Numbered from the stretch's first letter, positions 31,181 to 41,232 are shown. The stretch is DNA of 64,000 bases from JANPCX01 sp031431125 (GCA_031431125.1 JANPCX010000018.1:1-64000), one strand, 5' to 3'. Numbers and translations are program-made. Notes: generated by a model from the letters alone, not told the origin.

Positions 31181-33382
31181 TCACCGCAGGTCGAAACGAT
31201 CCAGGTTCATCACCTTGGTCCAGGCGGCGACGAAGTCGCGCACAAACTTCGGTCCGTTGTCGTTTTGCGCATAAACCTCCGCCAAGGCACGCAGTTGCGA
31301 GTTGAAACCGAAGGCCAGGTCCACCCGGGTGGCTGTCCACTTCAGAGCGCCGGTTTTGCGGTCACGGCCCTCAAAGGCGTTGTCGCCGGTGGGTTGCCAC
31401 TCGGTGGTCATGTCCACCAGGTTGACGAAGAAGTCGTTGGTCAACTGGCCGGGGCGCAGCGTGAACACACCGCCTTCTGTATCGCCGACGTTGGCTCTCA
31501 GCACACGCAGACCACCGACCAGCACCGTCATCTCCGGCGCACTCAAGTTCAGCAACTGCGCTTTGTCCACGAGCATGGTTTCGGGCGAGACGCGGAAGGT
31601 TGCCGCGCTGTAGTTGCGAAAGCCGTCGGCCTGGGGCTCCAGTACCGAGAAGGATTCCACGTCGGTTTGCGCCTGGGCTGCATCGGTGCGTCCGGGCGAG
31701 AAGGGCACGGTGACGACATGGCCAGCGGCTTTGGCTGCAGCTTCCACACCGGCATCGCCTGCCAGCACGATCAAGTCGGCCAGCGACACTTTTTTGCCGC
31801 CCTGCTGTGCGCTGTTGAAGTTGTTTTGAATGCCTTGCAGCACGGCCAGCACCTTGCCCAGTTGCGTGGGCTGGTTGACGGCCCAGTCTTTTTGCGGTTC
31901 CAGACGAATGCGCGCGCCGTTGGCACCGCCACGTTTGTCGCTGCCGCGAAAGGTGGAGGCCGAGGCCCAGGCGGTGGAGACCAGCTCGCTGATCGACAAG
32001 CCGCTGGCCAACACGCTGGCCTTCAAGTGGGGCACATCGGCGGCGTCAACCAGCAGGTGGTTCACTGCGGGGATGGGGTCTTGCCAGATCAAGTCCTCGG
32101 CCGGCACTTCAGGGCCCAGGTACAGCACCTTCGGGCCCATGTCGCGGTGGGTCAGCTTGAACCAAGCGCGGGCATAGGCGTCGGCAAACTCGGCGGGGTG
32201 GGCCAAAAAGTGGCGCGAGATCTTCTCGTAAGCCGGATCCATGCGCAGCGACAGGTCAGCCGTCGTCATCATCGGGGGGTGTTTCTTGGTCGGATCGTGG
32301 GCATCGGCGACCATGTCTTGCGGCTCCACGTTTTTGGCGCGCCACTGGGTGGCCCCTGCCGGGCTTTGAACCTGCTCCCACTCGTATTTGAAGAGCACGG
32401 TGAAATAACCCATGTCCCAGGTGGTGGGGTTGGGTTTCCAGGCACCATCAAAACCGCTGGTGGTGGCGTGGGCACCTTTGCCTGAACCGAATTGGTTGAT
32501 CCAGCCAAACCCCATCTCTTGCATGGGCGCCGCCTCGGGCTCGGGGCCAACCAGGGTGGGATCGCCCGCGCCGTGCATCTTGCCAAAGGTGTGGCCGCCG
32601 GCCACCAAAGCCACGGTCTCAACGTCGTTCATGGCCATGCGGGCGAAGGTTTCGCGCACGTCGCGGCCCGAAGCCACGGGGTCGGGTTGACCATCCGGGC
32701 CTTGGGGGTTCACATAGATCAAACCCATTTGCACCGCAGCCAGTGGATTTTCCAGAACACGGTTGCCGCTGTAGCGGCTGTCGGCTTGGTCGCTGGTGGC
32801 CAGCCATGCTTTTTCTGAACCCCAATAGATGTCGTCCTCTGGGGCCCAAATGTCGGTGCGGCCACCGCCGAAACCAAAGGTCCTGAAGCCCATGGTCTCC
32901 ATGGCCACATTGCCCGCCAGAATGAACAGGTCAGCCCACGAGATAGCGTTGCCGTGTTTTTGTTTGATCGGCCACAGCAGGCGGCGCGCTTTGTCCAGGT
33001 TGCCGTTGTCGGGCCAACTGTTCAGCGGCGCAAAACGCTGGTTGCCCGTGCCCGCCCCTCCCCGGCCGTCGGCCGTTCGGTAAGTGCCCGCGCTGTGCCA
33101 GGCCATGCGGATGAACAGGCCGCCGTAGTGGCCCCAGTCGGCGGGCCACCAGTCTTGGGAGTCGGTCATCAACGCCGCCATGTCTTTTTTCAGCGCGGTG
33201 AAATCGAGTTCGTTGAATGCCTGCGCATAGTCAAAGTCTGGATCCATGGGGCTCGAGACCGGCTGGTGCTGGTGCAAGATGGCCAGGTTCAGTTGCTTCG
33301 GCCACCAATCTGCATTGGATTGCATGCCCTGCCTGGTTCGGGCGCCGGCGGTGTGGAAGGGGCATTTCGCTTCATTGCTCAT
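31181..33382 (-). CDS. katG: Catalase-peroxidase
   Basis: The start at 33382 has AGGAG at the right distance and gives 733 residues. The N-terminal heme domain has the distal RMAWHSAGTY motif and the proximal ALVAGGHTFGKMHG. The Trp, Tyr (LIYVNPQG) and Met residues of the KatG crosslink are present, and a C-terminal duplicated domain follows. The cytoplasmic enzyme removes H2O2. It is divergent from mnmG, with about 200 bp between them. Confidence 0.96.
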   Translation of the reverse strand: MSNEAKCPFHTAGARTRQGMQSNADWWPKQLNLAILHQHQPVSSPMDPDFDYAQAFNELDFTALKKDMAALMTDSQDWWPADWGHYGGLFIRMAWHSAGTYRTADGRGGAGTGNQRFAPLNSWPDNGNLDKARRLLWPIKQKHGNAISWADLFILAGNVAMETMGFRTFGFGGGRTDIWAPEDDIYWGSEKAWLATSDQADSRYSGNRVLENPLAAVQMGLIYVNPQGPDGQPDPVASGRDVRETFARMAMNDVETVALVAGGHTFGKMHGAGDPTLVGPEPEAAPMQEMGFGWINQFGSGKGAHATTSGFDGAWKPNPTTWDMGYFTVLFKYEWEQVQSPAGATQWRAKNVEPQDMVADAHDPTKKHPPMMTTADLSLRMDPAYEKISRHFLAHPAEFADAYARAWFKLTHRDMGPKVLYLGPEVPAEDLIWQDPIPAVNHLLVDAADVPHLKASVLASGLSISELVSTAWASASTFRGSDKRGGANGARIRLEPQKDWAVNQPTQLGKVLAVLQGIQNNFNSAQQGGKKVSLADLIVLAGDAGVEAAAKAAGHVVTVPFSPGRTDAAQAQTDVESFSVLEPQADGFRNYSAATFRVSPETMLVDKAQLLNLSAPEMTVLVGGLRVLRANVGDTEGGVFTLRPGQLTNDFFVNLVDMTTEWQPTGDNAFEGRDRKTGALKWTATRVDLAFGFNSQLRALAEVYAQNDNGPKFVRDFVAAWTKVMNLDRFDLR

Positions 33383-33583
33383 TGCGATCTCCTGGCTGTT
33401 TGACATGGGGGATGATAGTTTTTAGCAAAGCAAGTGCGCGGTCCAATTGGCACGGCTCATTGAACACATAGCGACCATTCATCACCACACTGAACCACCG
33501 CCCGGTGACGAGAGGATGACGAGAAGGCCCCCACTGCCTACAATCGAAGGCTGCCCAAAAATGAGGCAGACAAAGGTTTTGCA

Positions 33584-35581
33584 ATGCTGTTCCCCAAAGA
33601 GTTTGATGTGATCGTGATTGGCGGCGGCCATGCCGGGACCGAGGCTGCGCTCGCGAGTGCGCGCGCTGGGGTGTCGACCTTGCTGCTCACCCACAACATT
33701 GAAACCTTGGGGCAGATGAGCTGCAACCCATCCATCGGCGGCATTGGCAAAGGCCACCTCGTCAAAGAGATCGATGCCTTGGGCGGCGCGATGGCCGCCG
33801 CCACCGATGAAGCAGGCATCCAGTTTCGGATTCTCAACGGCTCCAAAGGCCCGGCCGTGCGCGCCACCCGGGCGCAGGCCGACCGTGTGCTGTACCGCGC
33901 GGCCATACGCCGCCGTTTGGAAAACCAGCCCAATTTGTGGCTGTTCCAAGGCGCTTGTGATGATTTGCTGGTGCAGGGTGATGCGGTCACAGGGGTTGTC
34001 ACGCAAGTAGGCGTTCGCTTTGCTTGCCGCGCTGTCGTGCTGACGGCGGGGACTTTCCTGGATGGCCGAATTCATGTGGGTCTGGAAAACCACGCCGCTG
34101 GACGGGCGGGTGATCCGCCTGCGGTCACTTTGTCAGCTCGACTCAAAGAACTGAAGTTGCCGCAGGGTCGTCTTAAAACTGGCACCCCACCGCGTTTGGA
34201 TGGCCGCACCATCGACTTTTCCAAACTGGCCGAGCAACCGGGTGACCTCGACCCGGTGCCGGTGTTCAGCTTCTTGGGTGATGCCTCGCAACATCCGCGG
34301 CAAGTGCCCTGCTGGATCACCCACACCAACGAACGCACCCACGAGATCATTCGGTCGGGGTTTGACCGCAGCCCCATGTTCACTGGCGTGATCGGCGGCG
34401 TCGGTCCACGTTATTGCCCCAGCATTGAAGACAAGGTGAACCGCTTTGCCGACAAAACCTCGCACCAAATTTATTTGGAACCCGAGGGGCTGACCACGCA
34501 CGAGTTTTATCCCAACGGCATTTCGACCTCCCTGCCTTTTGATATTCAGCTGAAAGCGGTTCATTCGATGCTGGGTTTGGAGCAGGCCCACATCCTGCGT
34601 CCGGGTTATGCGATTGAGTACGACTACTTTGACCCGCGTGCCTTGAAGGCCAGTTTTGAGACCAAATCCATCCACGGTTTGTTTTTTGCCGGACAGATCA
34701 ATGGAACCACGGGTTATGAAGAGGCCGCCGCCCAAGGTTTGTTTGCTGGATTGAACGCCGCACAGCAAGTCCGCGGTCAAGACGCCTGGACGCCGCGCCG
34801 CGACCAAGCCTATTTGGGTGTGCTGGTCGACGACCTCATCACCAAGGGCGTGAGCGAGCCTTACCGCATGTTCACCAGCCGGGCCGAGTTCCGCCTGCAA
34901 CTGCGTGAAGACAACGCCGACATGCGGTTGACGGAAATTGGCCGCGGGCTGGGTTTGGTGGACGATGTGCGCTGGGACGCCTTCAACCGCAAACGGGATG
35001 CTGTTTCACGTGAAACACAGCGTTTGCGGTCGACCTGGGTCATGCCCAGCAACTTGCCCGCCTTGGATTCCGAGCGTCTGGTGGGCAAAGCCTTGGAGCA
35101 CGAGTACAACCTGGCTGACTTGTTGCGTCGCCCGGGCATCACCTTTGACACCTTGGTCGAGGTGGCCGCCCTGGCCCGCCCCGAGGCCGGTGTTTCACGT
35201 GAAACCTTGGTGGCGGAGTTGGGTGCGGTTTTGGCAGCGGCCGTGGTGGAGCAGATGGAAATCAGCATCAAGTACGCGGGTTACATCGACAACCAAATTG
35301 ACGAAGTGCAGCGCGCCACCCACTATGAAAACCTGCGTTTGCCTGAAGACCTGGACTACGCCCAGGTGCATGCCCTGAGTTTTGAGGCCCGCCAGAAGCT
35401 GGGGCAACACCGGCCGGAAACCTTGGGTCAGGCCTCGCGCATTTCGGGCGTGACCCCAGCGGCGATCTCCCTGCTTTTGGTGCATCTGAAAAAGGGCAAG
35501 CGTGTGGGCAAGGGCGAAGGCTTTGCCCAGGCTGCAGCGGCTGCCAACGATTCGCAAACCCCGAGCAGCGATGCCGCCTGA
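33584..35581 (+). CDS. mnmG: tRNA uridine-5-carboxymethylaminomethyl modification enzyme MnmG (GidA)
   Basis: 665 residues. An FAD site (VIGGGHAGTEAA, about 11-22), the GidA signature GPRYCPSIEDK and the C-terminal MnmE-binding helical domain are all present. With MnmE it modifies U34 of several tRNAs. The gene overlaps rsmG and contains two parS-like sites (35002, 35191) within its coding sequence, as in other origin-proximal gidA-gidB-par regions. Confidence 0.96.
   Translation: MLFPKEFDVIVIGGGHAGTEAALASARAGVSTLLLTHNIETLGQMSCNPSIGGIGKGHLVKEIDALGGAMAAATDEAGIQFRILNGSKGPAVRATRAQADRVLYRAAIRRRLENQPNLWLFQGACDDLLVQGDAVTGVVTQVGVRFACRAVVLTAGTFLDGRIHVGLENHAAGRAGDPPAVTLSARLKELKLPQGRLKTGTPPRLDGRTIDFSKLAEQPGDLDPVPVFSFLGDASQHPRQVPCWITHTNERTHEIIRSGFDRSPMFTGVIGGVGPRYCPSIEDKVNRFADKTSHQIYLEPEGLTTHEFYPNGISTSLPFDIQLKAVHSMLGLEQAHILRPGYAIEYDYFDPRALKASFETKSIHGLFFAGQINGTTGYEEAAAQGLFAGLNAAQQVRGQDAWTPRRDQAYLGVLVDDLITKGVSEPYRMFTSRAEFRLQLREDNADMRLTEIGRGLGLVDDVRWDAFNRKRDAVSRETQRLRSTWVMPSNLPALDSERLVGKALEHEYNLADLLRRPGITFDTLVEVAALARPEAGVSRETLVAELGAVLAAAVVEQMEISIKYAGYIDNQIDEVQRATHYENLRLPEDLDYAQVHALSFEARQKLGQHRPETLGQASRISGVTPAAISLLLVHLKKGKRVGKGEGFAQAAAAANDSQTPSSDAA
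35002..35017. promoter_or_regulatory. parS site 1 (inside mnmG)
   Basis: TGTTTCACGTGAAACA matches the conserved bacterial parS 16-mer exactly. ParB binds here and spreads for origin segregation. Confidence 0.93.
35191..35206. promoter_or_regulatory. parS site 2 (inside mnmG)
   Basis: TGTTTCACGTGAAACC, 15 of 16 positions of the parS consensus, 189 bp from site 1. Confidence 0.88.
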
Positions 35582-36275
35582 CATGGCGGCGCCTGTGTTG
35601 CGGGACCGCCTGGAACAAGGCGCGGCGGCCCTCGGTTTGTTGCCCAGTGCGCCCCAGATGGACGCCCTGCTTGCTTACCTGGCACTGATCGAGCGCTGGA
35701 ACCGTGTCTACAACCTGACTGCTCTGCGCCAGAGCGACGAGATGCTGACCCACCACCTGCTCGACAGCCTGGCCGTCGTGCCCGCACTGCAGCGGCACTT
35801 GGAATCAGTGGGGTTGACGGCCAGCACACGAGTGCTCGACGTGGGCAGTGGCGCCGGTTTGCCCGGTGTCGTGCTGGCCATCGTGCTGCCGCAATTGCAG
35901 GTCACCTGCATAGACACCGTGGGCAAAAAAGCCAGCTTCATTCAGCAGGTGGCTGCCGAGCTGGGCTTGCGCCAGTTGCGCAGCCAACACGCCAGGGTGG
36001 AAGCCTGGGTGGGCCATGCCGGAGAGCCGCCGTTTGACATCGTCACCTCGCGCGCGTTTTCGTCACTCGCCGATTTTGTCGGGTTGACCCGCCGTCATTT
36101 GGCGCCCCACGGCGTTTGGTTGGCCATGAAAGGCAAACGACCCAGCGACGAAGAGCAGGCTTTGCCCGCAGACGTGAAAGTGTTTCACGTGGAACAACTG
36201 CAAGTCCCTGGTCTGCAAGCCGAGCGCTGTTTGTTGTGGATGCGGCCTCAACGGGCTGCTAACACACCCGTTTGA
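35571..36275 (+). CDS. rsmG: 16S rRNA (guanine527-N7)-methyltransferase RsmG (GidB)
   Basis: 234 residues from the ATG at 35571 (an ATG at 35583 is also possible). The SAM-binding core has VLDVGSGAGLPGVVLAI, and VTSRAFSSL is the family motif. It overlaps the end of mnmG, and the 3' part carries a third parS-like site (36181). Confidence 0.94.
   Translation: MPPDMAAPVLRDRLEQGAAALGLLPSAPQMDALLAYLALIERWNRVYNLTALRQSDEMLTHHLLDSLAVVPALQRHLESVGLTASTRVLDVGSGAGLPGVVLAIVLPQLQVTCIDTVGKKASFIQQVAAELGLRQLRSQHARVEAWVGHAGEPPFDIVTSRAFSSLADFVGLTRRHLAPHGVWLAMKGKRPSDEEQALPADVKVFHVEQLQVPGLQAERCLLWMRPQRAANTPV
36181..36196. promoter_or_regulatory. parS site 3 (inside rsmG)
   Basis: TGTTTCACGTGGAACA, 15 of 16 matches to parS. 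Confidence 0.85.
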
Positions 36276-36365
36276 CCGCATTTTTTGCTCGACCTGCTGG
36301 CGTAAACTTCAACGTCACCCCTGCCCTGTTTCTCCCTCGTTTTTTGCCCCTCCAGGAGTTTCTGC

Positions 36366-36980
36366 ATGTTCGGTGTTGCCGATTACGGTCAGTTTGTGCT
36401 CGCTGTGGTGGTCTTTTTGGCCATTCCTGGGCCTGGCAATCTGGCTTTGATCACCTCCACCAGCAAGGGCCGTTTGCTGGGTGGCCTGGCTGCCACGCTG
36501 GGCGTGATTGCGGGTGACCAGGTGCTGATGTGGCTGGCCGTGGCCGGTGTGGCGGCCCTGCTCGTGGCTTATCCGGCGGCGTTGACGGCGGTACAGTGGT
36601 TGGGTGCAGCCTACCTGGTGTGGTTGGGCGGCAAGATGCTGTTGGCCAAGCCTGGCGCAGCGCCCATCCTGAACATCAAACCCCGGCACTACTTTCGCCA
36701 AGCCATGGCCATCACCTTGCTCAACCCCAAGGCCATTGTGTTTTACATGGCCTTCTTCCCCTTGTTTGTGGATCCTGCCCACCACCAGGGCCTGGTCACG
36801 TTTGGCGTGATGGCTGGAACGATTGCGCTGCTCACTTTTCTGTACGGCCTGGTGGTGGTGTTGCTCACCCACTTTCTGGCCGAACGCATGCGCGCCAACC
36901 CCGTTGTCTCGCGCACCCTGGAAAAACTCGCTGGGGTGTTTTTGATTGGCTTCGGCCTGAAGTTGGCCATCTCCAAATAA
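36366..36980 (+). CDS. LysE/RhtB-family exporter
   Basis: 204 residues, six predicted membrane helices. The N-terminus has FLAIPGPGNLALIT and the conserved LLNPKAIVFYMAFFP. The family exports amino acids; the substrate is unknown. A lysE-type gene between rsmG and parA is a familiar order in Comamonadaceae. Confidence 0.88.
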   Translation: MFGVADYGQFVLAVVVFLAIPGPGNLALITSTSKGRLLGGLAATLGVIAGDQVLMWLAVAGVAALLVAYPAALTAVQWLGAAYLVWLGGKMLLAKPGAAPILNIKPRHYFRQAMAITLLNPKAIVFYMAFFPLFVDPAHHQGLVTFGVMAGTIALLTFLYGLVVVLLTHFLAERMRANPVVSRTLEKLAGVFLIGFGLKLAISK

Positions 36981-37001
36981 CTTTCCATCGAATACAAACG
37001 C

Positions 37002-37775
37002 ATGGCCCGAATTTTCTGCATTGCCAACCAAAAAGGTGGCGTTGGCAAAACTACCACCACGGTCAACTTGGGCGCGGGTTTGGCCCGCATCAGCCAACGT
37101 GTGCTGGTCGTGGACTTGGACCCTCAGGGCAATGCCACCATGGGCTCGGGCATTGATAAACGGGCCCTTGAATTGACGGTCTACGACGTGCTGCTGGAAA
37201 ACGCCTCGGTGGCCGAAGCTCGCCAGAAAGCCGACAAAGCCGGCTACGACCTCTTGGGCGCCAGCCGCGATTTGGCCGGTGCCGAGGTGGAGCTGGTGCA
37301 ACTGGAACGCCGCGACCAACGCCTCAAAACGGCATTGCAGGCAGTGGATGCCGAATACGACTTCGTGCTCATCGACTGCCCGCCCAGTTTGAGCATGCTC
37401 ACCCTCAATGGACTTTGCAGCGCCCACGGCGTCGTGGTGCCGATGCAGTGCGAGTACTTTGCGCTCGAAGGGCTGAGCGACCTGGTCAACACCATCAAAC
37501 AAGTGCACGCCAACCTCAACCCTCAATTGGAGATCATCGGCCTCTTGCGCGTGATGTTCGACCCCCGCATCACCTTGCAGCAGCAAGTCAGCGACCAGCT
37601 CAAAGCGCACTTTGGCGACAAGGTGTTCAACACCGTCATCCCGCGTAATGTGCGTTTGGCCGAGGCACCGAGTTACGGCCTGCCCGGGGTGGTGTTCGAC
37701 CCGGCTTCCAAGGGGGCCCAGGCTTTTGTCGAGTTTGCGGCTGAGATGGTGGAGCGGCTGGGGACCAAGGTTTGA
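37002..37775 (+). CDS. parA: Chromosome partitioning ATPase ParA (Soj)
   Basis: 257 residues with the deviant Walker A KGGVGKTT at about 11-18 and Walker B FVLIDCPPSL. It has no N-terminal HTH, so it is the short chromosomal type. ParA and ParB segregate the origin through the parS sites nearby. No parB follows; the next gene (37883) starts the pigment cluster. Confidence 0.95.
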   Translation: MARIFCIANQKGGVGKTTTTVNLGAGLARISQRVLVVDLDPQGNATMGSGIDKRALELTVYDVLLENASVAEARQKADKAGYDLLGASRDLAGAEVELVQLERRDQRLKTALQAVDAEYDFVLIDCPPSLSMLTLNGLCSAHGVVVPMQCEYFALEGLSDLVNTIKQVHANLNPQLEIIGLLRVMFDPRITLQQQVSDQLKAHFGDKVFNTVIPRNVRLAEAPSYGLPGVVFDPASKGAQAFVEFAAEMVERLGTKV

Positions 37776-37837
37776 TGGGCTTGGATCCCATATCTGCACC
37801 TCTGCACCGTCACTCCCGCGAAGACGGGATTAATGTT

Positions 37838-37849
37838 GTGTGCGCACAC
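37838..37849. promoter_or_regulatory. Palindrome upstream of the pigment cluster
   Basis: The perfect 12-bp palindrome GTGTGCGCACAC is 34 bp before the first pigment-cluster gene. It could be an operator, but no regulator gene is linked to it. Confidence 0.35.
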
Positions 37850-37882
37850 TCTCTTTTTGAGACTTTATTTGTGGTGATCTGA

Positions 37883-39796
37883 GTGACGAGCCCCATCCGT
37901 GTCCTGTCCGTCATCCCGCCGATGACGCAGCTCAACACGCCTTACCCTTCTACCGCCTACCTCACAGGTTTTTTGCGTTCGCGCGGCGTGGACGCGGTGC
38001 AAGAAGACCTGGCCTTGGCCCTGGTGCTCACCCTGTTGTCAGCCCCAGGTTTGGCGAAGGTGCGGGTCCAGATCGACGGTTTGCCCGAGAAGCAGCGTAC
38101 CCCGCTGGTGCGGGCCTTCATGGACCAGCTCGACCGTTACTTGGCGACCATCACGCCGACCATCGCCTTTTTGCAGGGGCGAGACTCAACCATCGCCCAC
38201 CGCATCGCCAGCCGCGGCTTCCTGCCCGAAGGCCCGCGTTTTGCCTCGCTCGATGTCTATGTGGACGACGAGGGCGGCGACCCCTTGGCTTGGGCCTTTG
38301 GTGCCTTGGGGGTACAAGACCGCGCCCGCCACCTGGCCACGCTCTACCTCAACGACCTGGCCGATGTGCTGCGCGACGCCATCGACCCGCGGTTCGAGTT
38401 TGTGCGTTACGCCGAATCACTCGCCCAAAGCCAACCCACCTTCGACCCCCTGGCCACGGCCTTGGCCGCACCGCTCAATCTTGTCGACGAAACCTTGGTT
38501 GAACTGACGCTGGCCGCGATTGAAAAACACGCGCCCACCCTGGTGTTGGTTTCCACGCCCTTCCCCGGCTCGGTCTACGCCGCTTTTCGCATCGCCCAAG
38601 CCATCAAAACCCACCACCCCAGCATCCAGCTGGGTTTGGGGGGCGGTTTCGTCAACACCGAACTGCGCGAACTCAGCGAGCCCCGTGTCTTCGACTACTT
38701 TGACTATGTGACCCTGGATGCAGGCGAGCGCCCCCTGCTTGCCCTGCTGGAACACCTGCAAGGCAAACGCTCGCAGCAGCGTCTGGTTCGCACCTACCTG
38801 CGTGACCGTGAAACCCAGGCTGTGCGCTACATCAACATGGTCGAGGCCGACATCGCTTTCGCCGAAGTCGGCACGCCGACTTGGGATGGCCTGCCTCTGA
38901 ACCAGTACCTCTCGCTGCTGGACATGCTCAACCCCATGCACCGCCTGTGGTCAGACGGCCGCTGGAACAAACTCACCGTGGCCCACGGGTGTTATTGGAA
39001 GAAATGCAGCTTCTGTGATGTGAGCCTGGACTACATCTCCCGCTACGAAGGCGCGTCGGCGGAGGTGCTGGTGGACCGCATTGAGGCCATCGTCAAGGAG
39101 ACCGGCCAAACCGGTTTTCATTTCGTCGACGAAGCCGCGCCCCCCAAAGCCTTGAAGACCTTGTCCGCCGAATTGATCCGACGCCAGTTGTCCATCTCCT
39201 GGTGGGGCAACATTCGTTTCGAAAAATCCTTCAGCCCCGAGCTGTGCCAACAACTGGCCGACAGCGGTTGTATTGCCATCTCAGGCGGCCTCGAAGTGGC
39301 CTCCGACCGCCTGCTGCAACTGATGAAAAAAGGCGTGTCGGTTGAACAAGTGGCGCGTGTCACCAAAGGCTTCTCAGACGCCGGTATCTTGGTGCATGCC
39401 TACCTGATGTACGGTTTTCCCACCCAGACCGTGCAAGACACCGTCGATGCGTTGGAATACGTGCGCCAACTGTTCGAAAACGGCTGCATTCAATCGGGCT
39501 TTTTCCACCGTTTCGCCTGCACGGTGCATTCGCCTGTGGGCAAGAATCCCGAAGACTATGGCGTCACTTTGTTGCCCCTGCCCACCGTGTCATTCGCGAA
39601 AAACGACGTCGGCTTCATCGACCCCACGGGTACCGACCACGATGCCCTGGGCCAAGCGTTAAAGAAAGCGCTCTACAACTACATGCACGGCATCGGATTG
39701 GAGGAGGATGTGCGCAGCTGGTTCAAAGGCGGCGTCCCTAAAACGACCGTGCCCAGGCGCCGCATCGCGCGAGCCCTCGCAACGCCCCCCCTCTAG
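37883..39796 (+). CDS. Cobalamin-binding radical SAM protein
   Basis: 637 residues from a GTG start. The N-terminal half is a B12-binding-like domain (about 195-330, LVLVSTPFPGSVYAA and LGLGGGFVNTEL). A radical SAM barrel follows with the cluster motif CYWKKCSFC, a CX4CX2C spacing instead of the usual CX3CX2C, and GGLEVASDRLLQL later. The product could methylate or otherwise modify the polyene pigment or its aryl head. It is the first gene of the rightward pigment operon, directly after parA. Confidence 0.82.
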   Translation: MTSPIRVLSVIPPMTQLNTPYPSTAYLTGFLRSRGVDAVQEDLALALVLTLLSAPGLAKVRVQIDGLPEKQRTPLVRAFMDQLDRYLATITPTIAFLQGRDSTIAHRIASRGFLPEGPRFASLDVYVDDEGGDPLAWAFGALGVQDRARHLATLYLNDLADVLRDAIDPRFEFVRYAESLAQSQPTFDPLATALAAPLNLVDETLVELTLAAIEKHAPTLVLVSTPFPGSVYAAFRIAQAIKTHHPSIQLGLGGGFVNTELRELSEPRVFDYFDYVTLDAGERPLLALLEHLQGKRSQQRLVRTYLRDRETQAVRYINMVEADIAFAEVGTPTWDGLPLNQYLSLLDMLNPMHRLWSDGRWNKLTVAHGCYWKKCSFCDVSLDYISRYEGASAEVLVDRIEAIVKETGQTGFHFVDEAAPPKALKTLSAELIRRQLSISWWGNIRFEKSFSPELCQQLADSGCIAISGGLEVASDRLLQLMKKGVSVEQVARVTKGFSDAGILVHAYLMYGFPTQTVQDTVDALEYVRQLFENGCIQSGFFHRFACTVHSPVGKNPEDYGVTLLPLPTVSFAKNDVGFIDPTGTDHDALGQALKKALYNYMHGIGLEEDVRSWFKGGVPKTTVPRRRIARALATPPL

Positions 39797-39903
39797 GAGG
39801 GGACAGCAACAACGGCAGGAATTCGAAGCCAGTCACCCTACAATCTATCGGATTTGCTGCTCACCTTTGGTCGAGTGAAACCCAAGTCCAGAGATGGTTG
39901 TTT

Positions 39904-41232
39904 ATGGTGACCCCAGTCCCGGCCGAACACGCCAAAGATTTCCGCTGTGATGTGCTTGTTGTCGGTGGCGGCCCAGCGGGGTCGACCATCAGTGCCTTGT
40001 TGGCTGAACAAGGTCGTGATGTCGTGGTGATGGAAAAAGCCCACCACCCGCGTTTTCACATTGGTGAATCGCTCTTGCCCGCCAACGTCCCCTTGTTGGA
40101 ACAACTGGGTGTGCGTTCACAAGTCGAACGCATTGGCATGGTCAAGTGGGGGGTGGAGTTCGTATCGCCCGACCACAAACACAAGGCATTTGTCGAGTTT
40201 GGTGATGCCTGGGACAAATCCATGCCCAGTGCATTTCAGGTACGCCGTTCCGAATTCGACGAAATACTGTTCCGCAATGCCGCGGCCAAAGGCGCCCGAA
40301 CGCTGGAGGGATGCCGAGTCCGCCAAGTTGCATTTGACGACGACGGCGCCACGGTGCAAGTGGAGCTCGACGACGGCGCATGCCAAACCTGGCGCACCCG
40401 GTTTTTGGTTGATGCGTCGGGCCGCGACACCTTGCTCGCCAACCAGCTGCAATGCAAACAGAAAAACCCGCAGCACAACAGTGCCGCGTTGTATGGCCAT
40501 TTCACGGGCGCCAAACGCCTCGCGGGCAAACAAGAAGGCAACATCACCATCTTCTGGTTTGAGCATGGTTGGTTTTGGTTCATTCCCCTGGCTGATGGCA
40601 CCACCAGCATTGGTGCGGTGTGTTGGCCTTACTACTTGAAATCACGCCGCACGCCGCTGCCCGAGTTTTTCCGCGACACCATCGCCCTGTGCCCCGAGTT
40701 GCAGCAACGGTTGGCCGATGCCCAGCTCGTGGATGAGCAGGTGCATGCCACCGGCAACTACTCCTACAGCAGCCGCATCAGCAGCGGCGATCGTTACTTG
40801 ATGTTGGGTGACGCCTACGCTTTCATTGACCCGGTTTTTTCCTCGGGCGTGCACTTGGCAATGCAAAACGGCTTCGACGCGGTGCCAGTGGTATTGGCGG
40901 CGCTCGACGCGCCGCGTCAAATGGCTGCGGCGCGGGCACGCTACGACCAACGTTTGCGCCACGGTCCCAAAGAGTTCTCGTGGTTCATTTACCGCGTGAC
41001 CAACCCCATGATGCGCGAGTTCTTCATGTACCCGCAGAACCCACTGCGCGTGAAAGAGGCCATGATGTCGCTGCTCGCAGGCGATATTTTTGGCAAAACA
41101 CCGATCTGGCGGTCTTTGCGCATATTCAAGGCGATTTATTACATCGCATCGACCGCGACTTTGCCCCGCACCCTTCGGGCATTGAAGCGCCGCCGCGTCA
41201 ATATTCAAGACACCGAGGTGTCGCCGTCGTGA
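39904..41232 (+). CDS. FAD-dependent halogenase-like monooxygenase
   Basis: 442 residues from the ATG at 39904. It has a GGGPAGS dinucleotide motif near the N-terminus (VLVVGGGPAGST) and the halogenase signature WxWxIP (GWFWFIPLADG). A Lys in MVKWGVEF may correspond to the halogenase active-site Lys (inference). Xanthomonadins are brominated aryl polyenes, and such a protein in this cluster fits halogenation or hydroxylation of the aryl head. The following gene overlaps by GTGA. Confidence 0.8.
   Translation: MVTPVPAEHAKDFRCDVLVVGGGPAGSTISALLAEQGRDVVVMEKAHHPRFHIGESLLPANVPLLEQLGVRSQVERIGMVKWGVEFVSPDHKHKAFVEFGDAWDKSMPSAFQVRRSEFDEILFRNAAAKGARTLEGCRVRQVAFDDDGATVQVELDDGACQTWRTRFLVDASGRDTLLANQLQCKQKNPQHNSAALYGHFTGAKRLAGKQEGNITIFWFEHGWFWFIPLADGTTSIGAVCWPYYLKSRRTPLPEFFRDTIALCPELQQRLADAQLVDEQVHATGNYSYSSRISSGDRYLMLGDAYAFIDPVFSSGVHLAMQNGFDAVPVVLAALDAPRQMAAARARYDQRLRHGPKEFSWFIYRVTNPMMREFFMYPQNPLRVKEAMMSLLAGDIFGKTPIWRSLRIFKAIYYIASTATLPRTLRALKRRRVNIQDTEVSPS

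Noticed and set aside
33372..33515. Short minus-strand frame containing MNGRYVFNEPCQLDRALALL and overlapping the katG start
   Set aside because: The ATG-initiated part is only about 36 codons, with no good ribosome-binding site and no known family. It could be a remnant but is not supported enough to annotate.
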